Notes under the pieces: model-generated
What the model was told of the DNA's origin: nothing
The model's database searches: none
Seen by the model: the letters and a program-made list of their open reading frames with translations, nothing else
Shown here: one piece after another, positions 48,416 through 58,979 of the stretch
Position numbering within the stretch: the first letter of the stretch is position 1
Layout of the letters: the number at the start of each line of letters is the position of its first letter
Assembly: GCF_003952725.1 (NCBI RefSeq)
Contig: NZ_CP032509.1
Coordinates: forward strand, 62,001-126,000
Source: Georhizobium profundi
GTDB lineage: Bacteria; Pseudomonadota; Alphaproteobacteria; Rhizobiales; Rhizobiaceae
Reading direction: 5' to 3'
Length of the DNA: 64,000 nucleotides
Program-made: the position numbers and the translations under genes

Positions 48416-50325
48416 AACGCCTGTCCTATCCCGACATAGAGAGCAAAATCCGGATCATCCGGCCCCGGATCGAGCGGGATGGCGGCATCGAGGCGGATCG
48501 GCCCGAGACCCGTCTGGTAACGCAGGCCAATGCCGACGCCGACCTTCAGGTCTTCGGAAAAGTCCGGAAAGGATTCCGCGCCGACATAGCCGACGTCGGC
48601 AAAGCCGACGAGGCCGATCGAGTCCGTCACCTTGGTACGAATTTCGCCGGATGCCTCGATCAGAGAACGGCCGCCGGTGACTTCGCCGCTTGCGTTGACC
48701 ACCCCGATCCCGCGATAGGCGTAGCCGCGCGTCGAGCCGCCGCCACCTGAAAGAAAGAGCTTGTCCGGGGGGAGCTCGAAGAGATCGGCGCCCACGATGG
48801 AGCCAATCTTGAGCTTGCCTGCCAGCACGAAACGATCGTCCGCATCGATACCATAATAGGCTCGCGCCTCGGCGGTTGCCCGACCCGCTATGTTGCCGAA
48901 CTCAAACTCGTAGAACGGCTCGGCGGTCACTTCGAGGAAGTAGCCCTCCGTCGCGTCGGCGGAGTTGTCACGCGTGTCATAGGTAAGCTTAGCCGGCAAA
49001 CCAAAGGTGGTGAAGCTGCGCTCGCCGAGATCGTCTTCGAAGTCGGCATATTTCGCCTCGGCGAAAATCTCGCCGCTCAGATAATCGGAGAAGATGTGCG
49101 TGAAGCCCATGCGGGCCGCAACGGACGTCTCGGTATAGACATCGAGCACTTCACGCTTGCCGAGCAGGCTCGCGACGAAGTTCGTGTCCGGCGTGAAGAC
49201 GCCCGGCCGCGTGAAGGTGGCGCCAAGGGAATAGTCGAATTCCTGAACGTCCAGCGTGTCGCCGATGCCGCCGACCCGCGCGTCGAGCCTGAGACGCTCA
49301 GCCTTGCCGAACAGGTTGCGGTGCAACCAGAATGTCTCGACGCCCAGCCCATCGACCGTCGAATAGGTGCCGCCAACCCCCAGGCGGCGGAGCGGGCGCT
49401 CCTGGACATTCACCGTCATCGGCAGAAGGCCGTTGCGGGCGATTTCGTCGGCCTCGCGCACGGTGAGTGCTTGGAAGACATCGAGGCGGGCCAGGCGCTG
49501 GCGGGCCCGTTCTATATCGTCGGGATCATATTCCTGCCCCTCCGGCAGGTCGGTCATGTAGCGGATATACTCCGCATCCATGCGCTGCGCGCCTTCGACC
49601 CGCGTCTGGCCGTAGGCGGCGCGCTGGCTGGGATCGACGATGATCGACACATCCACAGTCTGGGAGTTGTGGTTGGCGGTTACCGTCCGGTCGGCAATCT
49701 CCGCCTTGGCAAAGCCCTGTTGCCGCCAGGCTTCGATCGCCAGTCGCTCGCCGCGAATGACCGCGCCGGAGCGGGCGATCTCGCCAGAAGCCAGCCCCTC
49801 TTCGGACGGCAGTGCGACTTCGTCACCACGTTCGGTCGCGGGCGGCGCCTGGTTGCCGATCGTTGCCTGGCCAAATGAAAATTGCGGGCCGATATCGACG
49901 GTTATGGTCACCACGGCAGGATCGGGCAGCGTGGAGTCGACCGGCAAGTCGGCAGCTTCGCGGCCGTCGACGAGGATGCTGACCGAACCGCCATAATGCC
50001 CTTCAGTATAAAGGGCTGCGACCATGCGGGCGTAATCGGACTTGGCCCGGCCGATCAATCCTGCGGATCCGGAGGCTGGTTCGTCGCGGTCGCTCCAGAG
50101 CCTGGAGGCACCCCGCACGGCATTGAGGACGCGACCCTCGGCCGGTCCCGCGTCGAACGTCACCTCATAGGATTGCGGATCGCCGATCACATCGGCTTCA
50201 GCTGGCTCGCTGCTCCCGAAAATGCGGATGCCGAACAACTCGAAGGCAGCGGCCTGCCCACTCGTCCCGGCAATCAGCACCGCCAAGGCGATGGCTGATG
50301 CGCTCTCTCCCAGTCTTCGACGCAA
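48412..50325 (-). CDS. tamA: outer-membrane assembly factor TamA (Omp85 family)
   Basis: A protein of about 637 residues. A signal peptide (SAIALAVLIAGTSGQAAA) precedes POTRA domains (about 45-280) and a 16-strand Omp85 barrel. The lid-lock region GGGGSTRGYAYRGIG contains the conserved RGY motif, and the protein ends in Phe (GIGQAF), as BAM substrates do. No ATG suits the N-terminus: TTG at 50325, with AGGAAG about 11 bases upstream, gives a normal signal peptide, while TTG at 50421 gives a long odd extension. Works with TamB encoded directly downstream. Confidence 0.92.
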   Translation of the reverse strand: MRRRLGESASAIALAVLIAGTSGQAAAFELFGIRIFGSSEPAEADVIGDPQSYEVTFDAGPAEGRVLNAVRGASRLWSDRDEPASGSAGLIGRAKSDYARMVAALYTEGHYGGSVSILVDGREAADLPVDSTLPDPAVVTITVDIGPQFSFGQATIGNQAPPATERGDEVALPSEEGLASGEIARSGAVIRGERLAIEAWRQQGFAKAEIADRTVTANHNSQTVDVSIIVDPSQRAAYGQTRVEGAQRMDAEYIRYMTDLPEGQEYDPDDIERARQRLARLDVFQALTVREADEIARNGLLPMTVNVQERPLRRLGVGGTYSTVDGLGVETFWLHRNLFGKAERLRLDARVGGIGDTLDVQEFDYSLGATFTRPGVFTPDTNFVASLLGKREVLDVYTETSVAARMGFTHIFSDYLSGEIFAEAKYADFEDDLGERSFTTFGLPAKLTYDTRDNSADATEGYFLEVTAEPFYEFEFGNIAGRATAEARAYYGIDADDRFVLAGKLKIGSIVGADLFELPPDKLFLSGGGGSTRGYAYRGIGVVNASGEVTGGRSLIEASGEIRTKVTDSIGLVGFADVGYVGAESFPDFSEDLKVGVGIGLRYQTGLGPIRLDAAIPLDPGPDDPDFALYVGIGQAF

Positions 50326-50503
50326 CGCGAACCCACTTCCTCGACAGCCGTTCGTCTTGACGCATTGCTGCGCCTTCGGAGCGGCGACCTTACGTAAACG
50401 CGGCGGCAATCGGCAAGGCAAGCAGCCCTGATTTCACGTAACTGGCAGCAACGAGGCGTGTTGGTGCAGCAAGATTGCACCACTTGACGTTGGTCGAAAG
50501 AGG

Positions 50504-51433
50504 TTACCGCTCTGTTAAACTCGGCGACAACGATGTGTGAGAACGGGAATGACGCGCCCAAAATGGGCTATGCCATGGTTCTATCAGAGAGTGCTTCTGC
50601 TGAATTGCTTCGGGCCGTGCGATCTTGGTCTTCGCTTCATAGGTCCAGACGTTGAACATCTCCAGCGTATGGGGACCGAACGTATGGAACAGCGGAATAT
50701 CGGCGGCATCCCGCCCCTTAGCGACCGCGATTCGCCCGATCCGTCGCTGGTTGTGGCGCGCGTCGAACGTGTACCAGCGATCGCCGAGATAGACTTCGAA
50801 CCATGCGTTGAAATCCATCGGTGCTGGATCGACCGGAACGCCGATGTCGCCCATGAAGCCATTGACGTAGCGCGCAGGAATATTGAGGCAGCGGCAAAGT
50901 GCCACCGCCAGATGGGCGAAGTCGCGGCACACGCCAACGCGTTCGTCATTGGCCTGGCAGGCAGTGCGTGTCGCGCGGGCATAGCCATAGGAGAAAGTCA
51001 GGCGCTCATGCACATAGTCGCATACCGCCTGGACGCGCTCCCAGCCCGACTGGATCGAGCCGAAGCGGCGCCAGGCGAAATCCGACAGATGTTCCGTTTC
51101 GCAGTACCGGCTCGGCAGTAGGAAGGCCAAAGCTTCTGCGGGGAGACGGTCGACGGGAACCAATTCGGCGGTCGGGTCATACTCGTCCGGCTCGCCATCG
51201 TCTTCAACGACGGCGTCATAGCGCAGTTCCATGCCGCCTTCGGGCACAAGGCAGCGGCGGCAGTCATTGCCATAGATGTCGCGATAGGACGCAAAACGCA
51301 CGTCCTTAGACGCGCTCAACCCGGTCTCGCCAACGATATCGCGACGACGCTCGGGATGGATCGCGAGATGCATCGTCATCGGCGTCGGCTGGCTGCAGGA
51401 AATTCCGATCTCGAAACCAACACGTACCAGCAT
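50504..51433 (-). CDS. transglutaminase-like (papain fold) protein with altered catalytic His position
   Basis: A 309-residue protein with an N-terminal beta domain (1-110) and a transglutaminase-like core. Cys169 lies in RVGVCRDFAHLAVALCR and Asp224 in WYTFDARHN. At the position where the catalytic His of the family usually stands (HAW), the sequence is FNAWFEVYL, with Asn209. The protein may therefore be inactive, or its subfamily may use another residue. No signal peptide is seen, suggesting a cytoplasmic protein. ATG 51433 is used; a TTG at 51439 is in frame. It stands alone between the USP gene and tamA. Confidence 0.87.
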   Translation of the reverse strand: MLVRVGFEIGISCSQPTPMTMHLAIHPERRRDIVGETGLSASKDVRFASYRDIYGNDCRRCLVPEGGMELRYDAVVEDDGEPDEYDPTAELVPVDRLPAEALAFLLPSRYCETEHLSDFAWRRFGSIQSGWERVQAVCDYVHERLTFSYGYARATRTACQANDERVGVCRDFAHLAVALCRCLNIPARYVNGFMGDIGVPVDPAPMDFNAWFEVYLGDRWYTFDARHNQRRIGRIAVAKGRDAADIPLFHTFGPHTLEMFNVWTYEAKTKIARPEAIQQKHSLIEPWHSPFWARHSRSHTSLSPSLTER

Positions 51434-51563
51434 GATCAACCTCCCTGCGTTTGATCCCGCTACAACCGATGCGAGGCACTCTGGTTCCGCGAGGTATGCG
51501 GTTTATCTCGCTATGATTGCAGGCAGTCACGAAAAGGGATCAAAGTCTTTCAGTAGCTTATGC

Positions 51564-52391
51564 TCAATGGGCGATGAACATCGGCACATCCGTATGAGCG
51601 AGCAGATGGCTCGTCGCGCCACCGAAAATCATCTGCCGCAAGCGGCTTTGCGTGTAGGCGCCCTTGATGATCAGGTCCGCACCCAGATCGTGGGCTTGCT
51701 TCATGATCGATTCGCCGGGGCCCGAAACGAGCGGTCGCGAGGCAAGCTCGGCGTTCACGCCGTGCCGCTTCAAAAACTCGACCTGGTCGGACGCGCGCGG
51801 ACCGTCGACTTCCCAGCCTTCCAGGTGCAGAACGATAGCGCGTTCCGCCTGCAGCAGGATCGGCATGGCGAATGCGATGGCGCGGGCCGTTTCGAGACTG
51901 CCGTTCCAGGCGATGACGACTCTGCGGCCGATGGCCTTGGGAATTGCCGGCGGAACCAGAAGGACCGGCCGGCCGCTCTCGAAGAGGATCGTTTCCACGG
52001 TGGCGATGCGGCTGCCATCACGACGTTGCTCCGGACGAGCCAGCACGACGAGGTCGAACAGGCGCGCATAGCTCGCGACGCGCCCATCCTCTCCAAGCTC
52101 GTCCATGGCCCAGCGGTAGCAGGGACCGGTCACCTTGTCGGCACATCGTGGCAATTGAGCCTGCTGCATCTGCTGCTCAAAATGTCGTCGCGCCGTCGTC
52201 ACCATGTCGCGCCGGTTGTCCGGGTCGATGTAGTGCGGGTCGATCGGAAACTCGGCTGCGATGGTGCGTGACAGATCGGGCGCGAGCGCCATTCCTTCGA
52301 CAAGACTGCCGAAGACATGGGCAAAGGAGATCGCGCAATCGAAGACGGCGGCACTGGGTTGTTCGGGAACCGGAACCAACAGCGTCTTCAT
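51564..52391 (-). CDS. tandem universal stress protein (UspA family)
   Basis: A 275-residue protein made of two UspA-like domains. The first is degenerate; the second has VVIAWNGSLETARAIAFAMP and the C-terminal ADLIIKGAYTQSRLRQMIFGGATSHLL, the nucleotide-binding loop region in a variant form. USPs help cells survive growth arrest and stress; the molecular role here is unknown. ATG 52391 is preferred to 52397 because GGAG lies at proper spacing only for the former. It follows the zeta-inhibitor gene after 19 bases, so the two are probably co-transcribed. Confidence 0.88.
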   Translation of the reverse strand: MKTLLVPVPEQPSAAVFDCAISFAHVFGSLVEGMALAPDLSRTIAAEFPIDPHYIDPDNRRDMVTTARRHFEQQMQQAQLPRCADKVTGPCYRWAMDELGEDGRVASYARLFDLVVLARPEQRRDGSRIATVETILFESGRPVLLVPPAIPKAIGRRVVIAWNGSLETARAIAFAMPILLQAERAIVLHLEGWEVDGPRASDQVEFLKRHGVNAELASRPLVSGPGESIMKQAHDLGADLIIKGAYTQSRLRQMIFGGATSHLLAHTDVPMFIAH

Positions 52392-52410
52392 GCACATTCT
52401 CCAGTATCAA

Positions 52411-52770
52411 TCAGTGCTTGCGCGCCACCATGCCCGCTTCGCCTGCATCGGGCAATGTCTGCATGCGCATCAGCGCCGAGGCACAGAACCCGTCGTAGAC
52501 ACGCGTCAGTTCCTGTTCGGACACACCGAGGTCGCGGTCTTTCAGATCGGCCGCAAGCCGCTTGAGAAGAAGGCCGGATCCATCGCGTGTCAGAACAGCG
52601 TGCGCATGCGTCGAGACATAGCTGTCCGCATCCGCGCCGATCAGGCCGAGCCTGTCTGCGGCCCAGCGCGCCATGTCGCGCATGGCGATGACGCGCATGC
52701 GGAATGCCGCTTCGAGATCATGGACGTATTTGAGTTCGAAAGCCCGTTCGCGGTCGTCGAAGAGGGACAT
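52411..52770 (-). CDS. F1-ATPase inhibitor zeta-subunit family protein (DUF1476)
   Basis: A 119-residue, almost wholly helical protein. The N-terminal FDDRERAFELKYVHDLEAAF and the central ARWAADRLGL match the pattern of the Paracoccus zeta subunit, an alphaproteobacterial inhibitor that stops F1-ATPase from running backwards. The following ADLKDRDLGVSEQELTRVYDGF fits the DUF1476 C-terminal half. ATG at 52770 has AGGGG 8 bases upstream. Co-located with a universal stress protein, which suits an energy-saving stress role (inference). Confidence 0.86.
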   Translation of the reverse strand: MSLFDDRERAFELKYVHDLEAAFRMRVIAMRDMARWAADRLGLIGADADSYVSTHAHAVLTRDGSGLLLKRLAADLKDRDLGVSEQELTRVYDGFCASALMRMQTLPDAGEAGMVARKH

Positions 52771-52866
52771 GCTGCATACCCCTGAACCAATGAACATTGA
52801 AGGATCATACCAGATCGCGGCTCCACTCAAAAGCCGATCGCTTGCGTCTGGCGCTGCTCAAAGAAA

Positions 52867-52895
52867 ATGCCCCGCACTCGAGGAGCACGGGGCAT
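52867..52895 (-). terminator. terminator after the small membrane-protein gene
   Basis: On the minus strand ATGCCCCG (52895-52888) pairs with CGGGGCAT (52874-52867), followed by TTTTCTTT. It lies 42 bases after the stop of the gene at 52938. Confidence 0.65.
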
Positions 52896-52937
52896 GGTTT
52901 GATTGCAGTTTGCAGCAACTGCCGCAGCGCTTAATCG

Positions 52938-53156
52938 TTACTGGACCGTCGGTGCCTGGGCCGGGCCGGGCTCGTCGGTCGCATCCTGCTCGATCGTGTT
53001 CTCACCCACCGGATTTTCCGGCTCCGTCGCCTCGCCGAAGAGTCCGGCGGCCGCCCACGCCAACAAGGCCAGAACCAGGGCAACGATCAGGATCTTCAGG
53101 ACGGGCAGGCCACGTTCACCCTGACGGGCCTCGCGCGGCGTCAATTTCTCGGTCAT
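52938..53156 (-). CDS. small single-helix membrane protein of unknown function
   Basis: A 72-residue protein: a charged cytoplasmic N-terminus (MTEKLTPREARQGERG), one membrane helix (VLKILIVALVLALLAWAAAGLF, about 19-40) and an acidic, proline-containing tail. GGAGA lies 6 bases before the ATG and a terminator follows, so I regard it as a real gene. No known family was recognised. Confidence 0.7.
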   Translation of the reverse strand: MTEKLTPREARQGERGLPVLKILIVALVLALLAWAAAGLFGEATEPENPVGENTIEQDATDEPGPAQAPTVQ

Positions 53157-53264
53157 GCATCTCTCCGAATTGCATCAGCGCACCGCATCGGCGCGCTATT
53201 TCAGCTTCAGATGATGAACGACCTCGCGCTGGGAATGTTCCCTCGGCGCGCGAGGCACAGGACG

Positions 53265-55760
<2,496 letters not shown>

Positions 55761-55878
55761 CTAGCGCGACCCGTGGCGGAAACGGCTCCGACCGCATCGA
55801 ATCGATGTCATTTCACTGTGCAAGATAATCATTCCGCACGGTCACTTCAAACTTTGGCGCCCCAAGATATGGGGATTG

Positions 55879-56601
55879 CTACCCGAGCAACCCACTTCTC
55901 AGGGCTACGGCGACCGCCTGCACGCGATTGGTGGATTTCAGCTTACCCGAAGCGGTGTTGAGATAATAGTTCACTGTGTGCTCGGAGATGCCGATGATCT
56001 TGCCGATCTCGAAACTCGTCTTGCCCTCGGCCGTCCAGCGCAGGCATTCGCGCTCGCGCTCGGTGAGACGAGGCTTTTCCTCGTCGCGCGTCCCACGCAG
56101 CTTTGCGAGCTGGTCGAATATGCCCGTGGAGACAAGCTGCAGTTCACCCATTTCCTGCATGTCGAGTTCGTCACGCTGGCCCGAGTAGCCGATCGCACCC
56201 GTACCGTAGGAGGGGCAGTGCACCGGAAAATATGCCCAGCGGACCATGTCGAACTTGCGGAAGAGATCGACGACCGACGGCCGCTTCCCGGTCTCCAGGT
56301 GCGGAAGCTCATCGAGCGTGTATTGGAAGCACATGGCCGATTGGGACAAGCGCTTCAGGATCGGGCTCGAAGACCCCACCTTCCGTTCGTCATAGGTACG
56401 GGTGAGTTCGGCAGGCCAGTTGGACAGTTCCGAGAGAGCACCGATCTTCGCCTCGCCGACCGCAGGCAGCTTCAGAACCGTGAAATATGCAAATCCATAT
56501 TCCTGCGTCTTGGAACGCAGCAACCGCAAGAGGTCGTAAGGCGTCTGCATGTCGCCCATGACGGCCGGCATATCCGATGCACTGGAAATGCCTAGATTCA
56601 T
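55879..56601 (-). CDS. LuxR-family regulator with autoinducer-binding-like domain (no luxI nearby)
   Basis: A 240-residue regulator. An N-terminal sensor domain (about 20-160) has the outline of the autoinducer-binding domain. The C-terminal GerE/LuxR helix-turn-helix is RLTERERECLRWTAEGKTSFEIGKIIGISEHTVNYYL. In the sensor the usual Asp-Pro pair reads SP (SSSPILKRL) and the Trp usually about fifteen residues later appears as Phe (AMCFQYTL), so canonical acyl-homoserine-lactone binding is doubtful. ATG 56601 is used; the frame is open upstream. No autoinducer synthase gene is in the window. Upstream of gyrB on the same strand. Confidence 0.85.
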   Translation of the reverse strand: MNLGISSASDMPAVMGDMQTPYDLLRLLRSKTQEYGFAYFTVLKLPAVGEAKIGALSELSNWPAELTRTYDERKVGSSSPILKRLSQSAMCFQYTLDELPHLETGKRPSVVDLFRKFDMVRWAYFPVHCPSYGTGAIGYSGQRDELDMQEMGELQLVSTGIFDQLAKLRGTRDEEKPRLTERERECLRWTAEGKTSFEIGKIIGISEHTVNYYLNTASGKLKSTNRVQAVAVALRSGLLG

Positions 56602-56841
56602 GCCGCCGTCACCCGCTCCGTCCCGATCGAGCCGCCCAATGTCGTTTCCTGCACGCTCCACGATTGTCGAGTGCCGACAATGGGGCAGGCGCGCCCATGG
56701 AGCAAGCAGGAATGCGCGAGAACGCAACCTGTCCTCATCAAATGCTCCCGATCAAATGCCAAGCACACTTGCACGCCATGGTGCACTTGCTAGATGACGG
56801 GTCAGCATCCATCCAGGGGTTGCAGTTTCCGGGGCCAGGCT

Positions 56842-58857
56842 TTGAGCAACCCAATATTTCTCGGTATCGATACCGGCGGCACCTATACGGATGCCGTGCT
56901 TTTCAGCGAGACGCGCGGCGTCGTCGCGAAGGCGAAGGCGCTGACCAGCCACGACGACCTCGCGACGGGCATCGCGGCCGCCGCGGATGCCGTGATCGCG
57001 CAGTCCGGCATCGATGCAGCGTCTATCGCGCTTGTCTCCCTGTCGACGACGCTCGCGACCAACGCGCTGGTGGAAGGCCGCGGCGGACAGGTCGCACTGG
57101 TGGCGATCGGGTTCGAGCCCGCAGACCTCGAACGCGCAGGTCTTCTCGAGGCGCTGTCCGGTGCACCCGTCTACCGGCTGCCAGGCGGCCACGACGTTCA
57201 CGGCAAACCACGCACGCTCGATCTTTCGGCTCTGCAAGCGGCGCTGCCGACGCTGGCCGAAGAGGCGGAAGCGATTGCAGTCGCCGGCTATTTCGCGGTG
57301 CGCAATCCAGAGCATGAGATCGCCGTTCGCGCGCTGATCCGCGAGGCGACCAGCCTGCCGGTCACCTGCAGTCACGAACTTTCGTCGAAACTCGGGGGTC
57401 CGAAGCGGGCCTTGACGACGCTTTTGAACGCGCGGCTGATCGGCATGATCGATCGGCTGATATCGGCCAGCACCGCGTTTCTTGCCGCGCGCGGCATCAC
57501 CGCCCCGCTGATGGTCGTGCGCGGCGACGGCGCGCTGATTTCGGCCTCGGAAGCACGGCTTCGGCCGATCGAAACAATCCTTTCGGGTCCTGCAGCAAGC
57601 CTCGTCGGTGCACGCCATCTGACCGGGCTCGATCGCGCCATCGTAGCCGACATCGGCGGAACGACGACGGATATCGCCATTCTGGAAGACGGGCGGCCTC
57701 GGCTCGATCCCGAAGGCGCGCTGGTCGGTGGGTTCCGCACCATGGTGGAAGCCGTCGCGATGCAGACGCATGGGCTCGGTGGGGACAGCGATGTCGCTAT
57801 CCTGCGTGACGGCATCGCCGCCGGCATTCTGCTCGGACCGCGCCGCGTGGTGCCGCTGTCGCTCGCGGCGCTTAGCGACGGCAGCAATCTCGTTTCGGCG
57901 CTCAAGCGGCAACTGGCCAACGATCGGCCCGGTCGGCTCGACGGGCGCTTTGCAGCGCGAACCGCCATGACGCCGCCGCGCCATCTGCCGGACCGCGACC
58001 GCTTGCTGCTTGCGCGGCTCGGCCACGATTTCCGTCCGCTCGACACAGTCCTCGTCAGTGCGTCCGAACGGTCTGCGCTCGATAGGCTTGCCGGCCAAGG
58101 GCTCGTGCGCATCAGCGCTTTCACGCCGACCGACGCGATGCATGTGCTCGGGCGCTTGTCGCTCTGGAACAGCAAAGCCGCGCGGCTCGGCGGGGCGCTT
58201 CTCGCCCGTCAGCGCGACGGCAGGGGCGACACGCTGGCCGCCGACGAAGCGGCCCTGGCCGAGCGCGTGATCGCCACGCTGACGGAGATATCCGCCCACA
58301 AGGTTCTGGAAGCTGGGCTCAGCGAGGATGCCGCGCGCGGGTTTGGGCCCGCCTTCGATCCGGCACGCACGGAGGCAGTGCGGCGCGCGCTGGCCCGCCC
58401 GACATCGATCGTCGGCTTCCGGCTTTCGCTCGATCGCCCGCTGGTCGGGCTGGGCGCTTCTGCTTCCACCTATTATCCGGGGATCGGCGCGTTGCTTGGA
58501 GCGGAGATCGTCGTGCCGGACCATGCGGATGTCGCCAACGCGATCGGTGCCGTGGTCGGGCAAATCACCGAGATGGCCGAGGTTCTCGTCACTGCGCCGG
58601 AACCAAGCGTCTTCCTTGTCAGCGGCGGTGCGCAGATGGAACTGTTCGACGCCGAGGAACCTGCTCTTAGAAATGCCCGCGAAACCGCAAGCGCAATCGC
58701 CCTTGCGAAGGCCGAACGCGCTGGCGCCAGCGATCCGTCATTGGCCGTGGACGAGCACATTTCCGCTCCGGTCATCGACGGGCAGCGCCAGTTCGTCGAA
58801 GCGCGGATCCGCGCTGTCAGCTCCGGAAGACCACGGCTTGCGGTCGATCCGGTCTGA
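56842..58857 (+). CDS. hydantoinase/oxoprolinase-family protein (HyuA-like)
   Basis: A protein of about 671 residues with two ATPase-type phosphate motifs, FLGIDTGGTYTDAVLF near the N-terminus and IVADIGGTTTDIAILEDG in the middle, and TTLATNALVEGRGG. These mark the hydantoinase A/oxoprolinase family, whose members open cyclic amides in ATP-dependent reactions. No HyuB partner is adjacent, so substrate and activity are open. The start is uncertain: TTG 56842 with GGGG about 7 bases upstream, or ATG 56794 without a ribosome-binding site. Transcribed toward glcB, 122 bases away. Confidence 0.83.
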   Translation: MSNPIFLGIDTGGTYTDAVLFSETRGVVAKAKALTSHDDLATGIAAAADAVIAQSGIDAASIALVSLSTTLATNALVEGRGGQVALVAIGFEPADLERAGLLEALSGAPVYRLPGGHDVHGKPRTLDLSALQAALPTLAEEAEAIAVAGYFAVRNPEHEIAVRALIREATSLPVTCSHELSSKLGGPKRALTTLLNARLIGMIDRLISASTAFLAARGITAPLMVVRGDGALISASEARLRPIETILSGPAASLVGARHLTGLDRAIVADIGGTTTDIAILEDGRPRLDPEGALVGGFRTMVEAVAMQTHGLGGDSDVAILRDGIAAGILLGPRRVVPLSLAALSDGSNLVSALKRQLANDRPGRLDGRFAARTAMTPPRHLPDRDRLLLARLGHDFRPLDTVLVSASERSALDRLAGQGLVRISAFTPTDAMHVLGRLSLWNSKAARLGGALLARQRDGRGDTLAADEAALAERVIATLTEISAHKVLEAGLSEDAARGFGPAFDPARTEAVRRALARPTSIVGFRLSLDRPLVGLGASASTYYPGIGALLGAEIVVPDHADVANAIGAVVGQITEMAEVLVTAPEPSVFLVSGGAQMELFDAEEPALRNARETASAIALAKAERAGASDPSLAVDEHISAPVIDGQRQFVEARIRAVSSGRPRLAVDPV

Positions 58858-58898
58858 TTGTTTCCGAAATGGAACAAATCTTTGGAATTGATGATCGA

Positions 58899-58926
58899 TT
58901 GACAGGGAATGCGCCGGGCTTATCTC
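58899..58926 (+). promoter_or_regulatory. probable sigma-70-type promoter of glcB
   Basis: TTGACA (58899-58904) with TATCTC (58921-58926) 16 bases further on, about 55 bases before the glcB start codon. Confidence 0.5.
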
Positions 58927-58979
58927 TGGCGTAACGGAAAGTGCGACCAGCCGGTTGCCGCGCCAAGGGAGATCCACGC

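Noticed and set aside
56752..58563. A 603-codon open frame on the minus strand opposite the HyuA-like gene
   Set aside because: Low-complexity Arg/Gln/Gly-rich translation with no motif; the plus-strand gene has clear family signatures.
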